DNA of 64,000 bases from the NCBI GenBank assembly GCA_001414345.1, contig LLCB01000266.1, positions 16,127-80,126 of the forward strand. The letters run 5' to 3'. The notes below the pieces were generated by a model. That model saw only the letters and a list, made by a program, of their open reading frames with translations. It made no database searches and was not told the DNA's origin. This DNA comes from Hymenoscyphus infarciens. Taxonomy: Eukaryota > Ascomycota > Leotiomycetes > Helotiales > Helotiaceae. How positions within the stretch are numbered: the stretch's first letter is position 1; each line of letters begins with the position of its first letter. Below are positions 45,917 through 56,855 of the stretch, piece after piece. The position numbers and the translations under genes were made by a program.

Positions 45917-47078
45917 GAGTTATTTAATATGGATATGGCTTGATGGTGGGCTTGTGTTTTTTTTTGTGGGCAAGAGGAGGATTATGGTGTGTATTGATTG
46001 GGTGGTTCCCTGATGTTTGGGATTATATATATATCATTAATCCTGCAAATTTTTGGATCGAATTACCAAAATACATATTATATATTTTTATTCCGTCTTT
46101 ACACTTCTCTTGTTTCCAGCTGCTGTATAGGGCAAATTGATTTCTCTCCATTGCCATGAATTCATAGCACCCCTACTTCGTGTTTCGCTTCTGCTTCGCT
46201 TGAGTCTTGACTTTACTTCAATGGATTCCCATCGCGGTGGTTAGGTACATGCTTGTTATTGAAGATTCACGTTTCTTCCAACCTATGCAATTGAAAAAAG
46301 CAATTTTTGTTTTCAACTTTCAATGCTCTGGTTGCCTTTCGATATCAATCTATCTACCAGACAATGTTGTCAGGAAAATAAGTCTAAGAGAGTTAATTAT
46401 CAAAAGCTCAATAAATTACAGTTGAATTTCAGAAATTAACTTCTAGTCCCTGCTACCCCAAGACCGAGATTTTGGGGCTCGCGATGGAGATTTAAAGTTG
46501 CAATAAAAAACTTCAGGTTCATACCTAGCCCTCATGGTTCTAAATATCCAGGGCAATTCCAGTAAAGTGTCCTGAAAACTTAGGAATAATGGAAGAAGTA
46601 ACCTAGATAGTTGGAACAATCACATCAATTGCCCCAAGCTATCTGGGTTAATGGTTTTCGGGTACCTAGGTAGGGCTGGCTGGTAAGGTGATCTTCGGAT
46701 AGATACGAATAGCCCTGATAATAATAAAAGGAAAACTTGGATGAAAAGGAGATAAAGCAGATAAAATGGAACAAAAATTGTTCCTACGCAAAGCAAAGAC
46801 CAAAATACAACAAAACAAGAAGAAAAAAGGTACATGATACAGGTAAAACGAGTATGCTTTCTCCAAAACTATCTACCACCACGAGACCATTGAATTCTCT
46901 ACCTACAAAATAACCAATTTTCATGTTCCTTGTTCCCTGAAAGAATTCCCGACACTGCGATACATCCTTCTTTCCTTCCGCGCTTTCTCGCTTCCCCGAA
47001 AATTTACGGCTTGGTTTCAAGTACAAGAACTCCGGCAATTTAATTCCACAAAGCCTAAAGCCTATACACTAAACCAAC
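45917..47078. other. 3' flank of the ten-exon gene, AT-rich
   Basis: 1.1 kb without coding signal; a TATATATA stretch at 46022-46032 and AT-rich text follow the gene end. Confidence 0.45.
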
Positions 47079-47754
47079 CCAGTACGGCATCCTGAATCTA
47101 CAAAAGTCCAAAATCGACCAAAGCGCAAATCGAAACTCGTAAATCGCAAAGTGTTATATTTAGATAGGGAAATAGAGTCCTAAGCTTATAGCATTTCTCG
47201 CTCTTGCGTTACTTTAGCTTGTTCTTACTCTCGCTTTTGTATACATTGTACGTTGTCAAGTCACTATCTATTTGCTTACTATTATATATACTCTTACTTT
47301 CGTATCCTCTTGCTATTATCTTCTCTCTATTCTATCCCTTTGCTGCTTTCTTGCGTATTTACTCTTATGCGAGAATATGAAGGAGAAGAAAAAGAAGAAA
47401 GAAGAAAGAAGAAGGAGGTTAAAGGGGGCAGGAGGCAGGAGGTAGGTGGTAGGTAGGTGGTAGTAGGGTTAGGCTAGAAATTAAGCGAGAAGCAAACATC
47501 TTTCCCCCACCATTTCCACCTTTTTACTACCCTCTCTACCCTTTCTCTTCTCTTCTAACTTAACTAAAGAAAGAAGAAGGTAAGAGAAGAAGACGCATAG
47601 GAGAACGCGAATAATCGAGAAGATGTAGTTATAGGGATAGGGCGAAATTAGGCTACTTAAACTAGAAAGATTTCTAAGTATATTTTGACCTCTTTTTAAC
47701 GATTTGCGATTCAGTCGTTTTTGGACTTTTGTGGATTTAGGACGCTATGCCCGG
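47079..47754. mobile_element. MITE-like element with ~53-bp terminal inverted repeats
   Basis: Left end 47079-47132 and right end 47701-47754 are inverted copies: both contain ACAAAAGTCCAAAA and CGCAAATCG in the same order when one is reverse-complemented, with most mismatches being C/T or G/A. The ~570-bp interior has no coding capacity (CT-rich and AAGAAG tracts). No convincing target-site duplication could be read. Superfamily unknown. Confidence 0.65.
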
Positions 47755-47789
47755 TAAGTCCTCTTTCACTTCTAAATTCATTTAAACCT

Positions 47790-47850
47790 ATATCCTAAAC
47801 CTTATCCTAAACCTTATCCTAAACCTTATCCTAAACCTTATCCTAATCCT
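47790..47850. repeat. 12-bp tandem repeat (CCTTATCCTAAA)
   Basis: About four consecutive units of CCTTATCCTAAA between two mobile-element remnants; followed by a CT run and an ATA run (47911-47942). Confidence 0.85.
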
Positions 47851-47910
47851 TCTTTCTAAATCCTCTTCTCTCTCTCTCTCCTCTCCCCACCCTCTCAAAA
47901 AAAACTATAA

Positions 47911-47942
<32 letters not shown>
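47911..47942. repeat. AAT trinucleotide microsatellite
   Basis: About ten AAT/ATA units at the left border of the AT-rich block. Confidence 0.9.
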
Positions 47943-47944
<2 letters not shown>

Positions 47945-48311
47945 AAATTTCCTAGTCTCGAAAGACGCGGAGAGTTTATAGTTCTACTCTATTTATAAGA
48001 GATTAATTCGTTATTAATAAGGATTTATATTTATTTTTTACGTTGAGTTTTTATTTTTAGCTTAGAGAAGAGGTTTTTTTCTCTAGATTTATAAAGGTTT
48101 ATAGAGGTTTATAAAGAGTTATAGAGAGTTATAGAGAGAGAGAAGTAGAGGATTAGAGAGAAAGAATTACTTATAAGTTAGTAACTTAAAGATTATTTAT
48201 AAGTAAGCTATAGGTTATCTAGGTATTTATTAGTTATATAGTTATATATAACTATAATCTAACTATAACCTAACTATAATTTAACTATAACCTAATCTAA
48301 TTAAATCTAAT

Positions 48312-49135
48312 TATTATAAGAAAATAGAGTCTTACGTAACCTCTTTTCTCTATATATATAGTAGAGTTTTTATCTTCTAAATTCAAGCTTCTTAGAGCGT
48401 TTTCAATCTAAAAATACGTTATAGTTATAAGCCTGGTTTATATTTATAATATACTCTATAACTTTGTCTTCTACTTATATAACGTATTACTATATATTCA
48501 AAGCGCTCTCCGCTATTAGTTAGCGTAAATAACCTCTTCTTAATACTTATATTCGACGAGTACTTAAAAGCTCTTTATAGAAGGTAAAAGCCTAGCTACG
48601 AAGCTAGCTACCGCTACTCTTAGGCCTATATAAATCGGAAGCTTAGTAGCGTACTAGCTTACTCTAAGAGATACTCGAAGATATATTCGAATTCAGAAGC
48701 CTAGTACTCTATAAAGCTAGTATAAATATAATACTAACTATAAGCTACTATATCTATAACTACTACTCGCTATTTTTACTAAAAAGCTAGAGCTAATAAA
48801 GTACTAGAGTATAAAGGAGAAAGTTAGATAAGATCTAGAAATAGAAACTTACTCTTAAGAATATTATCTAAGATTACTATTTAGAAGTTTAAAGTAATAT
48901 ATATAGCTTTATAGAACTTTCTAGAGTAGAAATAGAGAGTAATATAGTTAAGAGACTCTTTTATAATCTAGCCTATTGTTATTTATAAGACTAGGAAGCT
49001 GTCTCTCCTAGACCTAAGAGATATATTATAAGAAAACGAGGTCTTACGTAACCTCTTTTCTCTATATATATAGCAGAGTTTTCACTTTCGAATATAAGGC
49101 TTCTTAGAGCGTTTTCAACCTAAAAATACATTATA
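48312..49135. mobile_element. Miniature LTR-type element (TRIM-like) with 112-bp direct repeats, RIP-altered
   Basis: Direct repeats 48312-48423 and 49024-49135 are the same length with no gaps and share TCTTACGTAACCTCTTTTCT and TTCTTAGAGCGTTTTCAA. Mismatches are mainly transitions. CTAAT flanks both outer ends (48307-48311 and 49136-49140), as expected for a 5-bp retroelement target duplication. Ends read TA...TA, which would be TG...CA after reversing C-to-T and G-to-A change. The ~600-bp interior has no open frame. Confidence 0.65.
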
Positions 49136-49148
49136 CTAATCTAACTCA

Positions 49149-49254
49149 TAACCTAACCTAACCTAACCTAACCTAACCTAACCTAATCTAATTAAACCTA
49201 ACTAAACCTAACCTAATCTAACTTATAACCTAACCTAACCTAACCTAACCTAAC
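49149..49254. repeat. AACCT pentanucleotide arrays
   Basis: Two runs of AACCT (49149-49183 and 49227-49254), seven and five-to-six units, separated by degenerate AACCTAATCT text. Related AACTATAACCT units occur left of the LTR-type element (48245-48300). Confidence 0.9.
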
Positions 49255-50061
49255 CGCGCCTTACTACTACTTACTACTACTTACTACTAACTAAACAACT
49301 ACTTCTATAAACCATAAACCTCTAAAATCAAACCCTCCCTTGCTCCCCCCTCTCTAAAAATTTCCCCAGTGAGAAGACATTTATACATAATCTTATACTC
49401 AATTTCACTCACGGTGAAGGGTGAGTAGTCTTAGATTACAACCTATAACCTACAGATCTTGTATATACTCATTCTTCAGTATTTGACTGGAATGGGGGAC
49501 TTGCTTATCTTCTCATACACTCGCTTTTTATTACTTTGTCTCTCTCTTTTTCTCTTTTCTCTTTATTCGAGGGTGGATGAGGTGGACATTAAGGAGAGTC
49601 CGCATTTTTCCCCGAGGAATTTTGGTTTATTTGAGACCTGGCTGGGATATATATATATATATGTATATGTTTGCTTGATGAGCTTTGTTGCGTGTGCGAC
49701 AGTTTAAGATAGTTTGATGTGGTAGGGAGAGGCGTAGACTCGGAGGAAAGCTGGATGTCGAAGGATGGTTGGATGGCGGCCCAAGTAGTGAGAGAGTGAC
49801 TTTTCCTTTCTGATACTCTACCTGTTTTGGTGGCCGTTTTTCCTTCGCAGGGAAAAGTGGATGAAAGTCTGGTGTTTCTTGATATGTCCTGTAATTCCAA
49901 TGTACTATTCTATAAATATATGTTCCAAGGAAAGAAGAAGAGAAAAGCAAGCCGCCATTGGGTATATAAATTTGCTCCGACTGTAACCCCCTCTAACCCT
50001 CTACAATCGATGATTTCCCAGAAATCTCCCGTACCAAACATAAACCAAACACTTTCCACAT
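49255..50061. other. 3' flank of the SLATT gene
   Basis: About 800 bp, first half AT/CT-rich with a TATATATATA run (49648-49662). Overlapping frames at 49459-49707 (plus) and 49589-49950 (minus) have no motif. Confidence 0.45.
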
Positions 50062-50763
50062 CTAATCGATCAAAAACTTGGCCTTGCCCTTCTGATCCTT
50101 ATCCTCCGTCCCAACATGCCTCCTCACAGCACCATTCCCAGGAGCACCCGCAGGCCCATCAACCTGAGAATCAGACTGATGAGCATAACTCATAGGTTTA
50201 TTCATCTCCGCCGTATCCCTCGCCGTATGGTATTTCTCGAAGACCTGTTCCACCAGCTCCCCCAACTCCTTCCTACTGATATCCTCTCCCGCGATGGCAA
50301 GTTTGATGTCCGTCTCTTCAATAAAATCTTGCACCTTCCGCATTTGATATTCGTCTTTCCTCAAGCGATCCGGCAGGCCTTGGCCCTTTAGCAAGGCCAA
50401 TATACCGGCTAAAGAAGCATTTAGCACGCCGAGGATGGTGATGGCGGTGGGATGGAGTTTGGAAAGTGGACCGAGTGAGGCTAGCAATGCGCCAATGAGG
50501 ACTTGGAGGCCGAGGGCGAGGTAGTATGCAGTGTTTACGGTGCGATATTGGCGGGTTCGCCAGCGTTGGAGGAGGAGGATTTGTTTATAGAGGCCTTTTG
50601 CATCTCTGCGAGCGGATTCGAGATCATGATCGATGCCGAAGGAGGTAGAGTTTATGCCTATGGCTTCGCGAAATCGTTCGAGGTTGGTTTCGGTGTTTGT
50701 GCTGCTGTCGATATTGTTTAGGAGGGGTGTTTGTTCGTTGGATTTAGCGGGAGCCTGAGCCAT
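50062..50763 (-). CDS. Fungal SLATT-domain protein (2TM effector-like), 233 aa
   Basis: Single exon; start placed at MAQAPAKSNEQTPLLNNIDS because the upstream in-frame extension is poorly protein-like. N-terminal ~50 residues are polar; the SLATT-type domain follows: GLYKQILLLQRWRTRQYRTV, a first helix TAYYLALGLQVLIGALLASL, a second helix AITILGVLNASLAGILALLK, then GQGLPDRLRKDEYQMRKVQD and the long amphipathic helix EETDIKLAIAGEDISRKELG with VEQVFEKYHTARD. SLATT proteins in bacteria are membrane effectors of SMODS/SLOG nucleotide-signalling defence systems; the role of the widespread fungal version is unknown. No SLOG or nucleotidyltransferase gene is next to it here. Confidence 0.85.
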   Translation of the reverse strand: MAQAPAKSNEQTPLLNNIDSSTNTETNLERFREAIGINSTSFGIDHDLESARRDAKGLYKQILLLQRWRTRQYRTVNTAYYLALGLQVLIGALLASLGPLSKLHPTAITILGVLNASLAGILALLKGQGLPDRLRKDEYQMRKVQDFIEETDIKLAIAGEDISRKELGELVEQVFEKYHTARDTAEMNKPMSYAHQSDSQVDGPAGAPGNGAVRRHVGTEDKDQKGKAKFLID

Positions 50764-51898
50764 GGCGCGGTGAGTTGTGAGGGAGTTGGAATGGATTTGG
50801 AGACTTGGGCGGATGTGACGTGCGCAAGGACATACGCAGTCTCCATAGTCTCCATAGTCTCCCAAAACCTGCTTCTTGCCTTGATGGAGCACTTGCTAAG
50901 TTGCTCCTGCTGGTCTCATCATGCGCGTCGCGGCGCTTCACATGGAAGGAGCGACGAAGCAGATGACAACAGTCTCAGAGGCTACCTAGGTAGGTAGAGG
51001 TAGAATTCTCACCACACCGAGGAAAGAGCACTCGCCCTCCGCCGCGGGGTCGTCGAGAAGAGATTGAGGACACCTACCAACAGATAAATTCCTATTCAGG
51101 TTCCATTGGCCACAAGTCTGGAGTTCCCTAAGCCAAATGGTTCATGAGAAAGAGCCAAATTTGGCGGCATAATTCAGGCGAAACCGTTCCCGAAAGTCCA
51201 AGTCGACATCAGACCAAACGAAAAAGTGACAGCAGGCGCAGGGGGCGACATTCCAGCGTCTCTCGTACTCCAAATGCGATGTTTGAGCATCGAATCTGGG
51301 GTCTTGTGTAGTCCTGTAACATCACATCTCCCAGCATGTGCTCAGCCCCAAATCGTTGTACTAGTACCCCGTAGCCATCGGCCCTCGCCGTGTCGCACAT
51401 AAGCCACCCGTGTGGTCCCCGTCAGAGCCCTGTGAGCCACATATACCCACATATACCCATATATACCCACATACCCAAATACCCACATGCTGCCATAACC
51501 CACGACCCTAATTCTAATTGGCTGTGAGACATTTGCAGGAATTAAACCAGAGGAGCCATCAGGAACGGGGAGGGAAGGCACCAAGACCACTTGGTGAACG
51601 ATGAAGCTTGCCATAACCCTCCACAGCCGGACAAACCCCTTGTACTCTCATGTAGGAGTAAATACCCTCAGCTCTGAGCTCTCTCACTGGCTGGTGAGTC
51701 CGCAATTGCTTTCCAGATCCATCGCCCGATATGGTTCCTCGACCGAGTGAAGGAACCACAGAGACTTCCTTTGGGAAGGTCACCACCACCACCACTACCA
51801 ACAACAACTTGGTTGACTCTCGTTTATTTTCCTTTCCTTTCCTTTCCTTCCTTTCCTTCCTTTCTTTTCGAACATCTTCCTTTCCTTAACTCCTCACC
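50764..51898. promoter_or_regulatory. Divergent upstream region of the SLATT and phosphoesterase genes
   Basis: 1.1 kb without a supported gene. Contains CATATACCCA-type tandem text (51436-51490), a CCACCACCAC run (51781-51797) and a CCTTTCCTTT-type pyrimidine tract (51828-51880) immediately before the phosphoesterase start. Confidence 0.4.
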
Positions 51899-52947
51899 AT
51901 GCATTTCCCCTCCGTCTTCCTCGTGGCCAGCGCCCTCGTCACTCTCGTCCACGCGCAGACCCAATACACTGCAACCGGAGCAGCAGATGTAGCAGCAGCA
52001 AAGGCCACAGCTCCAACTCTCAGTCCAACCAGCTACGTAAAGGGCAAAACCTTCGATCGTTTCGTTCAAATCTGGTTGGAAAACACCGATTTCGACATGG
52101 CAGCAGGAGATCGTGAGTTTGGATCATATAAATCCTGGGCCCCCTTTCAGCACTAACACTACAATTTCCAGCCTCCATGCAGTGGATTGCAAAACAGGGC
52201 ATCACACTCACCAATTACAATTCGATAACCCATCCCTCCCAACCAAACTATGCTGCTTCCGTGGGAGGAAAACAACATCTCCAATTAATTCTCGATACCT
52301 TCTCGCGAATCAGAAGTTCAGCCCGGACGATTGTCGATTTGTTGGATGCGAAAAAGGTGTCGTGGAGCGAATATCTGCAAGATTCGCCGTATTCTGGTTT
52401 CCAAGGGAATTATGTGAACCAAGTCAATGGCGCCAATGACTATGTTCGAAAACACAATCCTTTGGTTTCTTATGATTCCGTCAGCTCGGATGCTGTCAAG
52501 CTATCAAAGATGAAGAACTTCACCATGTTTGATCGAGATCTTGCTGAGAATAAGTTGCCGCAGTGGATGTTCATCACTCCAAACATGACCAATGATGGAC
52601 ACGACTCCAGTATCACCGTCGCTGGATCATGGGCAAAGTCTTTCCTCGAGCCACTTCTCAAGAACTCCAATTTCTTGAACAACACTTTGGTTCTCCTCAG
52701 TACGCCCCTCCCTCATCCTTACATTTCACTCCTTGCTAACTCATTCCCAGCCTTCGACGAAGCAGAAAACTACCTCGCCAGAAACCGAGTCTTCTCAGTG
52801 CTACTCGGCGATGCTGTTCCCGCCGATAAACAGGGAACCACTGATGACAAGGCTTACAACCACTACAGCATCATGGCAACGGTAGAGAACAACTGGGATC
52901 TCGGAAACTTGGGGGAACACGATAAAGATGCAGTGCCCTTTTTCTAG
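51899..52947 (+). CDS. Secreted phosphoesterase / acid phosphatase (PF04185-type), 312 aa
   Basis: Predicted secreted or vacuolar phosphatase of the phosphoesterase family that includes fungal acid phosphatases. Exons: 51899-52112, 52172-52699, 52751-52947. Signal peptide MHFPSVFLVASALVTLVHAQ. Motifs: FDRFVQIWLENTDFDMAAGD (the metal-site motif around WLENTD), GITLTNYNSITHPSQPNYAA with SVGG, TIVDLLDAKKVSWSEYLQD, GANDYVRKHNP, FITPNMTNDGHDS (NDGHD metal ligands) and, over the last intron, LLTFDEAENY followed by NRVFSVLLGDAVP. YNHYSIMATVENNWDLGNLG ends the domain. It is shorter than typical ~400-aa relatives: the usual glycosylated or GPI-linked tail is absent and the stop follows VPFF. Confidence 0.92.
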
Positions 52948-54668
52948 ACGAGTCTGTAATTTCTAATGCCAAGTAAAAATTAAAAACAAATGAAAGAAAA
53001 ATCATGTATATCCTTCAATATTCCCACTATCCGATGCTTGTCTAGCCAAGAAGAGCTGATGTGAAAGAATCATAACCAGAGCTCCTCCCTCTTCTAAATC
53101 TCTTCAACTCAATACTGCGAATGATCTGTTCAAAAACGCATAAGTTTCGTGGTACTATGTACCTGCCTACCTATACATATACATATCCCGACCCCGGAAA
53201 TAAAACCACCAACAGAATTAATAATTACTCAAAAACAAAAACACGAAATCCACCCCACCTCAGGTAAGTAAAAAAAAACAATATATTATATACAATATAC
53301 ATCTTACAATATACATCTTACCAAAATAAACGCAACGAGAAGAAAAGTTGTATAATTAGTAAATAGCAAGCAAGTAAGCAAGCAAGCAAGTAGAAAAACT
53401 GTGTTATATACTAGGCAGAAAAGCATCTTATTTGATCCTGTTACTTTCTTTCATTCTTGTTTTGGAATTTTCAAGTCGTCTATACATAGGATAGGGGTGA
53501 TGCATAGGGGTGATGCATAGGGGTGATAGATAAAGGTGATGGGATTTAGGTTTAAGCCCTTCTTTGAAAATTCAAGGTACTATACTACCTAGTATTGGTT
53601 TGAATTTCGGATTTCGTGGGGGCTATATCTAGCTAGGTACGCTCTTCGTTGACGCTAAAAAAGCAGTGAGGTAGAGGGTTGTAGGTAAGATCTTACAGAT
53701 CAACCTTTTACTTTTACTTTTACTTCTACTTTTACTTTTACAAACCAGACCAAACCCGAGGAAGTGCGTAAGCTACTCACTTCCGTAGAGCAACAAGCTC
53801 GATCAACACAACAACCAACAGTGTATCGCGAAAACCCTTCTCAAAAGTCTGCATCCAAGTAGAAGCAGAAAGAAAGAAAGAAAGAAAGAGAGAAATAACC
53901 CTCTTTGAACGAGGTAAGAGGCTTGAAAAAGACATGCGGGACGTGGTATCTATTAATTAATTCCCCCAAGGTGAAACCTCGACGTCGGTCGGGTTTTCCC
54001 TACCTACCTATTTCCCACAGCAATCAAGCATTTTTTTCTTCTTTTTCCCGCCCACAATGACTGCGACTGTTCATCGTTGTGCGAAGAGAAGAGAAGAGAA
54101 GAGAAGAGGGGGAGTGGAGTGTTGTGCGAGGATGTTTGGAAGAATCGAGCGCCCATTCCCCGAGTCAAGATGGTACAATCAAGAGGTAAAAGGAAGGAGC
54201 AGTATATCTAAAGAGGAGTGAGTACCTTCCTTGAAATGGTACGAGGTATCTGGCCTCTCAGTTGATAGACGCCCGATGCCCTACTACGAAAGACATGCCA
54301 CAACGAGGTAGCAAGAGTAACAAGCACTACAACGGTACTACTGCTTGGCCCAACAACTCGAGATATATAAGACAAAGAAAATATCTCACGAAACCACACC
54401 ATATCAATTCAAATTATCTCTTCTTTCTTTCTTAATGCTTTTTATTTTACACGAGGGGATCTTGAAAAAGCCCACAACCGTAGTCAGTCGCCTTCAATAT
54501 GCAAATCCACGTTGCTTTCAAAAGACAACTCCCTCTCCAGCCCTTAGGTAGAGACCAAAGCGATGCCGGTTTATAAAAAATGGTATTCCTGTCCCAAAAC
54601 GGAAAATGGTTTCGATTTGCGCGCGCGAGAGAACAAAATTACACGAAGTCTATATGGGGGCCGCGCCT
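52948..54668. other. Intergenic interval with many short tandem repeats
   Basis: 1.7 kb between the phosphoesterase stop and the BiP stop. Contents: ATATACATCTTAC repeats (53280-53322), AAGCAAGC (53367-53392), GGGGTGATGCATA three times (53494-53530), TTTTAC hexamers (53707-53742), GAAA runs (53870-53892), GAAGA runs (54086-54110). No gene supported. Confidence 0.5.
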
Positions 54669-56855
54669 CTACAACTCATCGTGGACATCAGCGTCCTCCT
54701 CACCACCTGGTCCGCCAGCACCTTGGTAAAGCTTGCTGGTGATTGGGTATGCGACGTTCGATAGTTTCTCCTTCTGTTCCTCAAAGTCCTCCGCGGTGGC
54801 GGTGGCAGCGTTCTCATCAAGCCATTCGGTGGCCTCCTTGACAGCGTCGATGATCTGTGACAATTATTAGTAAATGCTCTGATGTCAATGTTGTAATGGG
54901 GTAAACTTACGGTCTCCTTGTCATCCTCATCAATCTTTCCTCCGAGACCCTCCTCATCGTTGACTTGGTTCTTGAGGGAGAAGGCGTAGTTCTCGAGTCC
55001 GTTTCGGGCCTCAATACGCTCCTTGGTGGCTTTGTCCTCATCGGCATACTTCTCAGCTTCCTCAACCATACGGTCGATCTCCTCCTGAGTGAGACGCCCT
55101 TTGTCGTTGGTGATGGTGATAGACTCGGTCTTTCCTGTACCCTTGTCTCCGGCGGTAACCTTTAAGATTCCGTTGGCGTCAAGCTCGAAAGAGACCTCGA
55201 TTTGAGGAACTCCTCGTGGCGCAGGTGGGATACCGGTAAGCTCGAACTTTCCGAGTTGATTGTTGTCTTTAGTCATAGTTCTTTCTCCCTCAAAGACCTG
55301 GATCAAGACTACTGGCTGGTTATCGGCAGCGGTGGAGAAAATCTGGGCTTTGCGGGTTGGGATGACGGTGTTTCTTGGGATCAACTTGGTCATGACACCT
55401 CCGGTGGTCTCGATACCAAGAGTCAATGGGTTGACGTCCATGAGAACAATACCACCAGTACCTTCCTCACCGGAAAGGACACCACCTTGAACAGCGGCAC
55501 CGAAAGCGACAGCCTCATCAGGGTTAATACCCTTGGAAGCCTTCTTTCCACTGAAGTACTCTTCTATCATGTCGACGACCTTTGGAATACGGGTAGAACC
55601 ACCAACCAAGACGATGTCGTCGACTTCTCCCTTCTTGACCTTGGCATCCTTGAGAACCTGCTCGACAGGCTTCAAGGTCTTCTTGAACAAGTCCATGTTC
55701 AATTCCTCGAACTTGGCACGGGTAAGAGTCTCGGAGAAATCGTTGCCATTGTGGAAAGCTTCGATCTCAATGCGGGTGGTCTTTTGGGAAGAAAGGGTAC
55801 GCTTGGCCTTTTCAGCCTCACGCTTCAGTTTACCCATGGTCTTGAGGTCCTTGGTGATATCAACGGAGTTCTCCTTGTTGTACTTCTTGGCGAAGTGGTT
55901 GATGATACGTTGGTCGAAATCCTCACCACCCAAATGGGTGTCACCAGCGGTAGAAAGAACCTCGAAAACACCATCTTCAATAGAGAGGAGGGAAACATCA
56001 AAGGTTCCTCCACCGAGATCGTAGACAATGATTTGCCTCTCCTTGCCAACCTTGTCAAGACCGTAGGCGATAGCTGCGGCGGTGGGCTCGTTGACGATAC
56101 GGAGGACGTTCAAACCGGCAATGACACCAGCATCCTTGGTTGCTTGTCTCTGGTTGTCGTTGAAATAGGCTGGCACAGTAACAACTGCGTGGGTAACCTT
56201 TCGGGACAGGTACGACTCGGCGACTTCCTTCATCTTTCCGAGAATCATGGCGGAAACCTCCTCTGGAGTGAAGGTCTTTGGGGATCCATTGACGGTGACC
56301 TTGACATTTGGCTTTCCATCCTTCTCAACAACATCGAATGGGAAATGCTTCATGTCACCCTGAACGTCCTTATCCGAAAACTTGCGACCGATCAGACGCC
56401 TGGAGAGGACACCTGTTAATATCGCCGCCAAGCCAAAATTGAGGCATGCAAACTTACTTGACATCGTAGATGGTGTTCTTTGGGTTTCCAGCAGCCTGGT
56501 TCTTGGCTGCGTCTCCTACTAATCTTTCCTCGTCGGTAAATGCGACATATGATGGTGTAATTCTGTGTCCTTGGTCGTTTACGAGGATTTCGACCTTTCC
56601 GTTCTGCATCACACCCACACACGAGTAGGTGGTTCCTAAATCGATACCGATAACTATGTCGCAGATATGTTAGAAGCTGTAGCTGCACCGGATCTGCGAG
56701 TGCGAATGCTTACCTGTGCCATAACTCTCCTGTATTGGGTCTTGAGCCTCAGAGGCATTGACTGTGGAGAAGAAACCGAGGGGGGAGAGAAGGAGGATGA
56801 AGTATGCCACAAAGGACAGCCCCAGGAAAAACGAGGTTTGATTTCCTCTCGCCAT
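54669..56855 (-). CDS. KAR2: BiP/Kar2, ER-lumenal Hsp70 chaperone, 670 aa
   Basis: ATP-dependent chaperone for translocation and folding in the ER and sensor partner of the unfolded-protein response. Exons on minus: 56855-56714, 56653-56458, 56399-54911, 54854-54669; 671 codons. Signal peptide region [19 protein letters not shown] with a hydrophobic core, then [58 protein letters not shown] text ([12 protein letters not shown]), the phosphate loop [36 protein letters not shown], and the substrate domain [20 protein letters not shown]. The C-terminus is [11 protein letters not shown], with the HDEL retention signal. The long open frame on the opposite strand (55202-56419) is a codon-bias shadow. 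Confidence 0.97.

Noticed and set aside
55202..56419. 405-codon open frame on plus strand
   Set aside because: Exactly antisense to the conserved third exon of BiP; long antisense frames are a known effect of its codon bias, and the translation shows no domain.
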